Of a stretch of 64,000 nucleotides of DNA, positions 1 through 8,239 are shown piece by piece. Made by a program: the position numbers and the translations under genes. Within the stretch, counting starts at the first letter, position 1. Every line of letters starts with the position of its first letter. The DNA is from CBDHCC01 sp965261015 (GTDB lineage: Bacteria; Pseudomonadota; Alphaproteobacteria; Sphingomonadales; Sphingomonadaceae), in assembly GCA_965261015.1 (NCBI GenBank), contig CBDHCC010000002.1, forward strand, positions 682,001-746,000, written 5' to 3'. The notes below the pieces were generated by a model. The model was not told the origin of the DNA. It did not search any database and was given only the letters and a program-made list of their open reading frames with translations.

Positions 1-327
1 TGCTGGCTCTCCTTCGCAGCGTCGTTGATCGTGGTCGCTTACACGTACGAGTCACCACTGCTTGAACGCCTCGTCCATCCTTTTTCGTACTTCATGATGC
101 CGATCTGCGGCGCGTTCTACACTCTCAGCTGGCTTCCAAACCCCTTCCGAGGCTGGATGGAGTGGAACCCGATGGTCATAATCTTCGAAATTTCGCGGTA
201 TGGATTGTTCAAGGCTGGCGACCCGAGATACGTGCAACCGATCTATGTGGTCGCCTGCTGCACGGCTCTGACGTACTGGGGCCTGATCGGCATCCGGCGA
301 ACTCGTCGCCGTATCCATCTCAGCTGA
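1..327 (+). CDS. Capsule ABC transporter permease, KpsM/CtrC type (3' end only)
   Basis: This is the C-terminal part (about 108 residues) of an ABC-2 type inner-membrane permease; the gene begins outside the window and stays open from base 1 to a TGA at 325-327. It shows two hydrophobic segments separated by an aromatic-rich stretch (LSWLPNPFRGW), then a short Arg-rich tail (IRRTRRRIHLS), as in KpsM/CtrC/BexB permeases of capsule exporters. In this family the permease pairs with a KpsT ATPase to move lipid-linked polysaccharide across the inner membrane. The KpsE-like gene follows after 20 bases, and the likely ATPase partner lies on the opposite strand at 9400-10062. The family call leans on this context as well as on sequence. 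Confidence 0.75.
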   Translation, partial: CWLSFAASLIVVAYTYESPLLERLVHPFSYFMMPICGAFYTLSWLPNPFRGWMEWNPMVIIFEISRYGLFKAGDPRYVQPIYVVACCTALTYWGLIGIRRTRRRIHLS

Positions 328-347
328 GAACGCGCAAAGGATCTTCG

Positions 348-1523
348 ATGAATATGCACGGAGTCATTGCGCCCCCCGAGGCGCCAGCTGACCCGACGCC
401 GGTCAGCACGCGGCTGCGGCGGATCGCCGACGCGCTGATCCCTCGTCGCTGGCTGCTGCTGTTCGTGGTTTTGCCGACTCTGGTCGTTGCCGGCTACTAC
501 TATCTCGTCGCCTCCGACCAGTATCAGTCCGAGGCGCATATCTTGGTCCGTTCGGCGCAGGCGACGCCGCAAATGCCGGGCGGGTTGGGAGCGGTCGTTG
601 GAATGGCGGCGGGTTTGACCGACGTGCAGGGCGAGGCGAACAGTGTCGCGGATTACCTGATCTCGCTGGACGCGGTGACGGCGCTTCAGCGCGGGATCGG
701 ACTTATCGGGCGCTATCAACGGCCGGAAGTCGACCGGCTGAGCCAGCTTGCGCAGGATGAGACGAACCCGCAGGACCTGCTCGACTATTACCGGGATCAT
801 GTCAGCGTCGAACTTCACTCCGACACCGGCATCACTTCCATTGCCGTTCGCGCTTTTACTCCCACGGATGCACAGCTTATCACCACGCAGCTGCTGCGGC
901 TCGGCGAGCAGCGGGTCAATTCGCTCAACGAACGCGGTTATGGCGACGCCATTCGCGAGGCGGACAGCCGGCTCACGGAGGCCGAGACCAAGCTCGCCTT
1001 GGCGCAGCGGGAACTGGGTGCCTTTCGCGAGTCCCGCCGCGATATCGATCCGTCTGGCACGGGCGAGGCGCAGATCGGGTTGGTGTCGTCCTTGACCGAG
1101 CAATTGGCACGCGCGAAGGCGCAGCTGGCGAGCATGAAGGAACTCGTGCGTCACGACAGCCCCCAGGTGATTGCACAGTCGGCTCACGTCCGCTCGCTGC
1201 AGTCCCAGGTGAACGCGCAGGCGGGCCGGCTGACGACGGGCAGCGGCTCGATCGCAGCGGGTCTAGGCACCTACGAAGACCTGCGTCTGCGGCAGGAACT
1301 GGCAGCCAAACAGTATGAGGTCGCTGCCGCAAACGCCCAGTCGGCGAAAGAGCGTGCCAGCAAGCAACAACTTTACATCGTGCGCGTCGTGGAGCCAAAC
1401 CGACCCGTCAAATCGCAATATCCACGTCGGCTTCGCATCGTGGCTACCGTGTTCCTCGGCCTTCTCGTCGCCTACGCTATCGGTTGGCTATTGCTCGCCG
1501 GAGTGCGCGAGCACAGTCTCTAG
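348..1523 (+). CDS. Capsule polysaccharide export inner-membrane protein, KpsE/CtrB/BexC family
   Basis: The 391-residue protein has the layout of a polysaccharide co-polymerase/export adaptor. One transmembrane helix sits near the N-terminus (RRWLLLFVVLPTLVVAGYY, about residues 36-54). A long periplasmic part rich in Glu/Gln/Ala heptads looks coiled-coil, and a second helix lies near the C-terminus (IVATVFLGLLVAYAIGWLLL). These proteins bridge the KpsMT transporter and the outer-membrane OPX channel. The ATG at 348 is chosen because AAAGGA lies 8-13 bases upstream; a longer in-frame reading from 162 would overlap the permease gene. It is probably co-transcribed with the permease. Its stop is 19 bases from the convergent stop of the glycosyltransferase gene. 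Confidence 0.85.
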   Translation: MNMHGVIAPPEAPADPTPVSTRLRRIADALIPRRWLLLFVVLPTLVVAGYYYLVASDQYQSEAHILVRSAQATPQMPGGLGAVVGMAAGLTDVQGEANSVADYLISLDAVTALQRGIGLIGRYQRPEVDRLSQLAQDETNPQDLLDYYRDHVSVELHSDTGITSIAVRAFTPTDAQLITTQLLRLGEQRVNSLNERGYGDAIREADSRLTEAETKLALAQRELGAFRESRRDIDPSGTGEAQIGLVSSLTEQLARAKAQLASMKELVRHDSPQVIAQSAHVRSLQSQVNAQAGRLTTGSGSIAAGLGTYEDLRLRQELAAKQYEVAAANAQSAKERASKQQLYIVRVVEPNRPVKSQYPRRLRIVATVFLGLLVAYAIGWLLLAGVREHSL

Positions 1524-1542
1524 CACGCCAGCCGGGCGAGCC

Positions 1543-3600
1543 TCAGGCGGGCAACAGCACGGCTTCGAGCAGCGCCAGACGGTCCTCCTCGTGATCGTCA
1601 CGGACATAACCGACCCGCGACAGCCGCAGGTAGTTGTCGCGATCGGCGAAGCGGACCGGATTGCCTTTCACGACCACGATCGTCACGGCGACATTCCCGT
1701 GTTCGTCGACTGTGCAGGGACACGACAGGCGGCGACCTGCGACGTCTGTCACCCACGTCGCGTTCGTTTCACCCGTTGAGGTTTCGAGCACGACCTGCAT
1801 TGGCCGCCCGGTGCCGGCCAGTTCCAATGTGACCTGAAGCCGTTGCCCCGGGGCGCAATCAACAGCCGAAAAGAACAAGCTCGCACGCGGCGATTTCATC
1901 CAGGCGCCGTCGTGCTCTAGATGATGCCACCCATCGACCCGCGCCATCCGCGCGGTGCGCAAGCCGTCACCCCGCGCCGACGCGCGTATCACGCAATCTC
2001 CGCCGAGGATCGCCATTTCTCCCGGCGCGATGCGCGCGAAGGCATTGGGAGTGTCCCGGCCGCACCGGCTCGCCAACGTGCGAGTGACGGCGAGCAACCG
2101 ATCGGCGAACGCATCCCAACCACGGGGTTGAAAATCCGTTTGAATTTGCCTCCGCCAACGCTCAAGCTCTTCTGGATGGTCGAGCAGGTGGGTCACGACC
2201 CGCAGGCCGCTTTCCACGTCCAGCGGGTCGACATAGCGGACCAGACCGCCGCCCACCTCCGGTATCGCCGTGACTCCGGACGCGACACAAGGCGTGCCGA
2301 ACGCCAGGCTCTCGCCGACCGGCAAACCCCAACCCTCGGCGAAACTGGGGTAGATGGTAAATCGCGCCTCGCTATAGAGCTGTGCCAACTCTGCGTCGGA
2401 CACGTTGCTTAGCACTTGCACGCAGCCGCCAAGATTGTCGGTGGCGGCCAGATGGCGACGAAAGTCGTCGATTTCCCAGCCCCATTTCCCCACGAGCACG
2501 AGGGTGGGCACATCGGTGCGGCCGCTGACCAGCATCCGCTCCCAGATGTCTGTCAGGTAGACGTGGTTCTTCCGAATCTCGATCGTACAGACGCAAAGGA
2601 CATATCCTGAAGCGCCGATCTTTCCTGGCATTGCCCGCAAAGGATCCAAGTTCGCCGGCAAACTCATTTCCGTGGCAAGCGGCACCGGCACCACGATCCG
2701 GTCAAGTTGCAATTGCTCACGGCAAAAGCGTCGCACCTCGCTAGCCACGAATTCCGAGTTCGTGGTGACGAAGTTCACGAGTTCGAGAACATCGATCAAA
2801 GATCGGCGGAAGACGTTCGTGGCAGCAGGCTGCACATAGCCTGGGTTATTTATCTGGATCAGATCATGTATGAAAACGCTGACGGTTACGTCTTGCATCC
2901 GTAAGGTCTTCAACAGGTCGTAATTGTGGGAGATCCAAAACGCGCCGGTCATCAGAAACGTGTCGCCTGGATGCGCTCTGACACTTCGCAGTCCATCGAG
3001 TGTCACACGCAACAAGCGATCCAAATGTTCCCGGGTCGGCTTCGAGTGTTCGATCGTGTCGATCAACTCTATGATTGAGCCAAAGCCGACCTCAAAAAGC
3101 TGATGATTACGAAAATCAGGCACGACGCATCGGACGTCAGGGAAGCGTTCGGGTTGCCGCCAACAGCACCGTAGCAGGTTTGCGACGACGCGCTGTATCC
3201 CACTCAGCGTCGTATTGACGCGAACGTAATCGATCAGATCGGTGAGATCGAGCCACACGGCTCCGCCGGCTGCAGCCGCACCCGCCGCCATATTCAGATC
3301 GTCCGAGGCTTCTTCGCGGTCCGCCGCACGGGCCGCCTCCGCGCTTCGGGCTGGGTCTATGTGGCGCAGGGCGTGCGCGATACCGGCATACGCATCCGGC
3401 CGATCCGGGTCGCAAGAGAGCGCTCGCTCCCACGCGTCAACCGCCGGTAGCAGATTGCCTTCGAGTTGCCGCTGCTCGGCCAGAGCGGCCCATGCATCCA
3501 CGTTCCTGGGCTCGCGCTCCGCCGCGGCCAGCAGATGGTAGGCTTTGGTGTGCGACAACCAACCCGGACGCGGTTCGGCCCGCCGATCGCCGAGCCTCAT
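1543..3600 (-). CDS. TPR-containing GT4-type glycosyltransferase with C-terminal accessory domain
   Basis: A 685-residue protein in three parts. Residues ~15-95 look like TPR helices. Residues ~115-500 form a GT-B glycosyltransferase: the N-terminal motif TTLSGIQRVV is typical of a family of alphaproteobacterial GT4 enzymes, and the nucleotide-sugar region reads FAEGWGLPVGESLAFGTP with EVGGG downstream. Residues ~535-685 are a beta-rich module ending EEDRLALLEAV. It probably transfers a sugar during capsule synthesis in the cytoplasm; donor and acceptor cannot be read from sequence. The start ATG overlaps the stop of the upstream methyltransferase gene as ATGA, so translation is probably coupled. 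The ending resembles that of the other TPR-glycosyltransferase at 5985-8219. Confidence 0.82.
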   Translation of the reverse strand: MRLGDRRAEPRPGWLSHTKAYHLLAAAEREPRNVDAWAALAEQRQLEGNLLPAVDAWERALSCDPDRPDAYAGIAHALRHIDPARSAEAARAADREEASDDLNMAAGAAAAGGAVWLDLTDLIDYVRVNTTLSGIQRVVANLLRCCWRQPERFPDVRCVVPDFRNHQLFEVGFGSIIELIDTIEHSKPTREHLDRLLRVTLDGLRSVRAHPGDTFLMTGAFWISHNYDLLKTLRMQDVTVSVFIHDLIQINNPGYVQPAATNVFRRSLIDVLELVNFVTTNSEFVASEVRRFCREQLQLDRIVVPVPLATEMSLPANLDPLRAMPGKIGASGYVLCVCTIEIRKNHVYLTDIWERMLVSGRTDVPTLVLVGKWGWEIDDFRRHLAATDNLGGCVQVLSNVSDAELAQLYSEARFTIYPSFAEGWGLPVGESLAFGTPCVASGVTAIPEVGGGLVRYVDPLDVESGLRVVTHLLDHPEELERWRRQIQTDFQPRGWDAFADRLLAVTRTLASRCGRDTPNAFARIAPGEMAILGGDCVIRASARGDGLRTARMARVDGWHHLEHDGAWMKSPRASLFFSAVDCAPGQRLQVTLELAGTGRPMQVVLETSTGETNATWVTDVAGRRLSCPCTVDEHGNVAVTIVVVKGNPVRFADRDNYLRLSRVGYVRDDHEEDRLALLEAVLLPA

Positions 3601-4706
3601 TCACTCCGCTTTCGGATAATTAACCCGACCGAGGTCGTCACGTACCCCTCCAACAGCAGCTTCAAGTGCGGTCCCGCATAGGGCGGCACGTCGACAAACC
3701 CGTCCACCGCAAGCGTGTCCGGCGCGACATGAATGGGAGTAACGTCGTGTCCCAGGTCCGTCAGCTCGGCACACAGCTGGTCCAAATCACACCGGCGATA
3801 AAGCACGGTCTCACCGGTCGCGACCGTATGCTCGTTCGACGACAAGTTGAATTCGGTCGTATGAACGGCAACACCTCCGGGTCGCAGACAGTGCTCCACA
3901 GAGTTGATCACAAAGTCCATACCGGCTCTTAGAGAACCCAGATGCTCGAAACAGCAAGACGACCAGCAGAAATCAAAGCCGGTCAGGTGGTCGCCGATCG
4001 CTGTCATGTCGCAGGCTTCCCACGACACCAGTTCTTCAAACGTCTCACGCGGCAACGGCCCTTCCGGCATTGCGGCCAGGCCTGAAGCGAATTCGCTGCT
4101 TCCACGCCATTCCTCGCCGATGCTCTCCGGCGCGTCGGTCGCTGTGATCCGAGCACCGTGAGCGGCGAGGATGGCTGGCAGCATCTCCTGTCCCACACCG
4201 AACACCAGCCCACGCCGGCCAGGTGCTACTGCGTTGGTGCGGAAAAGGTGGTGCAGCACATACACCCATTCCCACAATTTGCGGTGGAACACGGTCGTCC
4301 GACCCATCATCCGAACGAGCCGATCGAACTCGGGATGAAGGAAATCCGCAGCCGCGCATGTGGAATGAAGCATGAATGGCTGTTCTGGGGCGACCGATAT
4401 AGCGGTCGGCGAGGGAATGTAGAGGTTCCGGCGCCAGGAGGCCGCTTCGCTCGCCTGTCGCACCAGCGCATCCGCGTTGAACGTCTCTCCATCCAGCAGC
4501 CGGGCGAGCCGTGGCCGTATCAGTGAGGGACGCAGATCGACGGCGCGCCAGAATGCGTCTTCGGCGTCCTCCTGTCGTCCGATCGCGGCCAGTGCCGTCG
4601 AACGCGCCAGCCATTCCTCCGCCGAAGAGGGGTCGTTCATTGGCGAAGGCTCGATCGCAGCGATATCGGAAGGCTCCTCGGACGCTGGAACTGCTGCGTC
4701 GTTCAC
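3597..4706 (-). CDS. SAM-dependent methyltransferase with N-terminal TPR-like region
   Basis: A 369-residue class I methyltransferase-like protein. Residues ~30-70 resemble a TPR helix pair (EEWLARSTALAAIGRQEDAE). The Rossmann core starts near residue 166 with a variant motif I (GLVFGVGQEMLPAI) followed by an acidic motif (ITATDAP). A WSSCCFEHLGSL segment near residue 250 resembles the substrate side of the fold. In this locus it probably methylates a capsule sugar or its precursor, but the substrate is unknown. The gene overlaps both neighbours by 4 bases (ATGA at each end), placing it firmly in the operon. The glycine-rich loop departs from the usual GxGxG (GVGQE), so activity should be tested rather than assumed. 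Confidence 0.72.
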   Translation of the reverse strand: MNDAAVPASEEPSDIAAIEPSPMNDPSSAEEWLARSTALAAIGRQEDAEDAFWRAVDLRPSLIRPRLARLLDGETFNADALVRQASEAASWRRNLYIPSPTAISVAPEQPFMLHSTCAAADFLHPEFDRLVRMMGRTTVFHRKLWEWVYVLHHLFRTNAVAPGRRGLVFGVGQEMLPAILAAHGARITATDAPESIGEEWRGSSEFASGLAAMPEGPLPRETFEELVSWEACDMTAIGDHLTGFDFCWSSCCFEHLGSLRAGMDFVINSVEHCLRPGGVAVHTTEFNLSSNEHTVATGETVLYRRCDLDQLCAELTDLGHDVTPIHVAPDTLAVDGFVDVPPYAGPHLKLLLEGYVTTSVGLIIRKRSE

Positions 4707-5947
4707 GGCCCGACCACCCGGATGGCGCGCACCCCGACACCGATCACTCGATCATCACCAGAGGCCAAGGTGTGATCGGGATTCCAAGTTTGGGAGCGCA
4801 CCTCCAACAGCTGTGCGGCGACGTCGGCGGGCAGTTCGATCAGACGATCCGAATGCGCGCCGATCTCGGCCTTAATCGTGGACGCTCCATGGCGCACCTC
4901 CACCGCCAGAGCAAATGGTGCGGTGTTCGACATGTCGAGCTGAATGGACTGCCCTAGAGAGCACGATTGAATAGTTAGCCGCGACGCTTCACCAGCATAG
5001 CGCCATTGAAGATTTGGATCGGCCTCCCTCAAGGCCCATGTCATATCTTCGTCCGGCGGCAGGTCGAAAGTCGCCATCGGATACACCCCGCCTTCCGCCC
5101 GACGGGCGAGGTAGAGTACCGCGAGCGGGCAGGATGGGAGCACTCGCTTGCTGACCAACCACCCTCGCCGAAGAAGAGAACGATAGAAATAGCTTTCCTG
5201 GAAACCTAGCTCGAGCCAACCATTTTTTCGTATTGCCCAGAGCGACTGCCCATCCAATCTAAGGCCCCATGGCGCCGGGAAGTCCTCGGTGATTGGCTCT
5301 GCCGCGAATGCCACGACGCCGTTCGGGTTTACCAGATCATCCAGAGCGTCAAGCAACTCGTTGTGACGTGAACAGTGATGAAAGCACTCAAAGAACAACA
5401 CGCAGTCGAACGACCGCTTCAGCGCGATCGAATCCAGGAAGTCGCCTTTGATAACCTCAACATCCACTGGGATTCGACGCGCTTGCTCTTCGATCAAAGC
5501 CACGAAATTGGCTTCGATCTCGATGGCGGTAACTTGAGCACCGTTACGGGCCAAGGCCAGCGTCGTGTTGCCCCAGCCCGGTCCGAACTCCAGCACCGTG
5601 GCACCTTTGGATAGGTTGAGGTTCTTAATAATCCATCCGATCGCGATCAGCTGATCCCCAGTCACTTCCGCGTTGTCGTTGAGGTACGGAAATGGTTTGG
5701 CGGCCATCTTGACAGGTTCGAACGGAGTGACTTCGTTATCCGTGCTGTAATGACGACCCGAAATGGTGCGATAAAGATCAAACTGCATCTTCGCATAAGC
5801 GTCCGAGTCTGGGTGCCCTTCCACCGCAGGCGACTTCATCTCGAATGTCTGAAATGCGCGGCGCAGCTCGGCGTCCGACACGGCCGCGGCAGCGTCTAAT
5901 TCGACCAATTTACGGTCGAGGGCATCCAAGGTTGTGATGACTTCCAT
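4703..5947 (-). CDS. SAM-dependent methyltransferase with C-terminal beta-rich extension
   Basis: A 414-residue protein with a clear class I methyltransferase core. Motif I is VLEFGPGWGNTTLALA (about residues 118-133), followed by an acidic loop (VTAIEIEANF) and a segment with paired histidines (FFECFHHCSRHNE). Residues ~290-414 form a separate beta-rich tail of unknown function. The N-terminal 90 residues include a region (FEPVKMAAKPFPYLND) that may bind substrate. It probably modifies a capsule sugar residue in the cytoplasm. The start is 37 bases after the stop of the upstream TPR-glycosyltransferase, with AAAGGA a few bases before the ATG. Its stop overlaps the next methyltransferase start as ATGA. 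Confidence 0.78.
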   Translation of the reverse strand: MEVITTLDALDRKLVELDAAAAVSDAELRRAFQTFEMKSPAVEGHPDSDAYAKMQFDLYRTISGRHYSTDNEVTPFEPVKMAAKPFPYLNDNAEVTGDQLIAIGWIIKNLNLSKGATVLEFGPGWGNTTLALARNGAQVTAIEIEANFVALIEEQARRIPVDVEVIKGDFLDSIALKRSFDCVLFFECFHHCSRHNELLDALDDLVNPNGVVAFAAEPITEDFPAPWGLRLDGQSLWAIRKNGWLELGFQESYFYRSLLRRGWLVSKRVLPSCPLAVLYLARRAEGGVYPMATFDLPPDEDMTWALREADPNLQWRYAGEASRLTIQSCSLGQSIQLDMSNTAPFALAVEVRHGASTIKAEIGAHSDRLIELPADVAAQLLEVRSQTWNPDHTLASGDDRVIGVGVRAIRVVGP

Positions 5948-5984
5948 TCCACCTGTCCTTTATTACCGCGCATGGCAGCGTCGA

Positions 5985-8219
5985 TCAGCGTGTTTCGGGC
6001 ACTGATCGCAGTAAACTCACATCGTCGAAAGCGACGGCTTCCAAAAGCCGCCGCTTGGCGTCTTCATCATTCCGCCCGCACAGGTACAATCCGGCCAGCC
6101 CAACGCCAGCCCTGCTTCTGATACCGTCACTCTCGCCTGAGGGAATAAGCTCTTCACCGTCCGTCGTTTCGAGAAACAGGCGCAGCGGCTTGGCCGATGA
6201 CCCTTCGATACTGTCAACGACGGCCCAGCCGGTGGTCCCGCCCGCCAGCTCGCCGCTCATCGGTGCCCTGCCCTCGGCTGTGAGCGTCCAACGACACCTG
6301 GCAGAAGGCAAACCACGAAGTAACAGGTACAGACGCCAGGGTCCCGGACCCGCCAGTCCGAACGCCAGCTCGCCACCTTCCGGTCGGGTCCAGCATACAT
6401 CCTTCCCGATTGGAAGCCACCCTGACCCGAGGCGGAAGATCGCGCCGTTGAGGTCGGGGTCGTCGGCAGGATCCAGACGTAGCGGATGCCAAACGCCAGG
6501 TCTCACCTGCGGGAAGGCTGGCGCCGCGAGCGGATCGACAGCATCGAGGACGCTGTCGATCCGCTCGAAGAGAAGCTCCGCGACAGTGTCAACCGACAAG
6601 ACGCCCCTTGCCGCCGCAGCCTGCTCAAGCTCAGTTCTGGCTTCCGGCGCTGACAGCAGCTCAGCCATGGCGGTTGCCAACGCTCTGGCATTTCCGGCCT
6701 CGAACGCGCGCACCCCAGCGTCGTCTTCTTCAAAGGCTGGCAGGTTCGACGCCAGAACTGCTTTTCCGAACAGTCGGGCAGGTGCTAGCAGTTTGCCGTC
6801 GCTTTCGTGAAGTTGCGGACAGATCACGAACGAGGCGTGTGCATAGAGACCAGCCAATTGGCGCTCGTCCGGATTGGGAATGACCGTGACGGTCCGAGAC
6901 AAGACCGCGTCGGTTTGTACGCGCTTGACGATGGCTTCACTCAACCATCCCAGGGGTCCCGCCAAGACGAGCTCGACTTCACCGTTCACTCCCTGCTGGC
7001 GCAGTAACTCCGACCAACTGTCGAGCACGGTCGATTGACCGCCTTCCACTCCGATTGCCCCTGGCACCAGAAGAAAGGATTTCCGCCGCTCCGCCGATAC
7101 GGACGACTGGGCCGTCGCGAACGGAACGCGATCGAACGGCACCATTGCAAGACGAGAGCGATCCAATTCGCATCCGAGGTCGTCCGCCAGACGCTCGATT
7201 TCCCGTGCGGCCGCCGACGAGGCGACGATCACGAGGTCGGCGATCCGCAACGTCTCCTGTATCGCCAACCGCTTCGCATCCACGGCCGCTGGCGCAGCAA
7301 ACCGCGTTTCCAAGCCGCTGAAGTCATCCAGGAGAGCCACATAGTGCAATCCGTTCTGAATCTGAGCGGATCGGATCGGCAGCGGATCGTCCGCTATGGC
7401 CCCTGCCAGTCCCACGGCGAGCAACTGGGCTCCGGAGGAAAAATTCAAAGCTGGCCGTGCCAACCGGTTCAAAGCCAGTCGAACCTCCAGCACCAGCCAA
7501 TCGGCCCGACTCGATGCCGTGCCCGTCGGGCGATACGCCGCCAAGTCGCGGCAGAGCTGACTGTCCAGCTCGAACCAGCCTCCCTCCCGTGCCGCCGCGC
7601 ACCACCGATAGGAACGCGTGAGTTGCTCTGACGAGATTAGGCGGGTCAGCAACTCGCTTTCCTGTCGGTTCTTCACCGACTCATTGAGTCGCAGGAGTGA
7701 CGAACAGTCGACGAAACACTCAGATACTTCCGCGATGCTCGAGCTATCGGGCGAGTCTGATCTTAGTTGATCGAAACGTTCACGAACAAGGACGGCGGGG
7801 ATGTCGTTTTCCGACAGGTGGCTGATCTCCGCCACCAGCGCGCGCAGAGCTGTTAGCGGTTCCGTCTCGCTATCGTCTCGGCTTGCCGCCTTGGCGAACA
7901 AATGCGCCGCTGCCGACAGTCGACCGGACTTCCATGCCAAGTGAGCGGCGTGGATCAGCGGTTCTGCCCAGGAGGGCTCCATCTCCGCCGCTTCGCTGTA
8001 GCAGCGCTCGGCTTCTTCAATCTTCCCGGATTCCTTCAGGGCGTGCGCCAATTGCATCTGTATGTGGACCAGGTCGGTCCTTCGGGAGAGCGCGTCCCGG
8101 TAGAGGCTGGCGGCCGCCGACCAGTCCTTGCGATCACGTGCGCTGTTGGCACGGGCAATGAGAGAGAAGACATCCTTGGGGACACGGACGCCACCCGATT
8201 TCCGAAAGGTCAAAGGCAT
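5985..8219 (-). CDS. TPR-containing GT4-type glycosyltransferase with C-terminal accessory domain
   Basis: A 744-residue protein. Residues ~15-115 contain two to three TPR units (DWSAAASLYRDAL, KIEEAERCYSEAAEMEP). The middle region (~360-570) is a GT-B nucleotide-sugar half with a GVEGGQSTVLDSW segment and a C-terminal motif LHESDGKLLAPARLFGKAV, a weaker form of the usual E-x7-E motif. The last ~150 residues are a beta-rich module ending DEDAKRRLLEAV, resembling the ending of the 1543-3600 protein. It probably acts in capsule chain synthesis; specificity is unknown. The divergence around the second acidic motif leaves open a degenerate or non-catalytic role. It lies 20 bases downstream of the export lipoprotein gene. 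Confidence 0.75.
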   Translation of the reverse strand: MPLTFRKSGGVRVPKDVFSLIARANSARDRKDWSAAASLYRDALSRRTDLVHIQMQLAHALKESGKIEEAERCYSEAAEMEPSWAEPLIHAAHLAWKSGRLSAAAHLFAKAASRDDSETEPLTALRALVAEISHLSENDIPAVLVRERFDQLRSDSPDSSSIAEVSECFVDCSSLLRLNESVKNRQESELLTRLISSEQLTRSYRWCAAAREGGWFELDSQLCRDLAAYRPTGTASSRADWLVLEVRLALNRLARPALNFSSGAQLLAVGLAGAIADDPLPIRSAQIQNGLHYVALLDDFSGLETRFAAPAAVDAKRLAIQETLRIADLVIVASSAAAREIERLADDLGCELDRSRLAMVPFDRVPFATAQSSVSAERRKSFLLVPGAIGVEGGQSTVLDSWSELLRQQGVNGEVELVLAGPLGWLSEAIVKRVQTDAVLSRTVTVIPNPDERQLAGLYAHASFVICPQLHESDGKLLAPARLFGKAVLASNLPAFEEDDAGVRAFEAGNARALATAMAELLSAPEARTELEQAAAARGVLSVDTVAELLFERIDSVLDAVDPLAAPAFPQVRPGVWHPLRLDPADDPDLNGAIFRLGSGWLPIGKDVCWTRPEGGELAFGLAGPGPWRLYLLLRGLPSARCRWTLTAEGRAPMSGELAGGTTGWAVVDSIEGSSAKPLRLFLETTDGEELIPSGESDGIRSRAGVGLAGLYLCGRNDEDAKRRLLEAVAFDDVSLLRSVPETR

Positions 8220-8239
8220 GGTGTTGTTTACCGCCTGCT

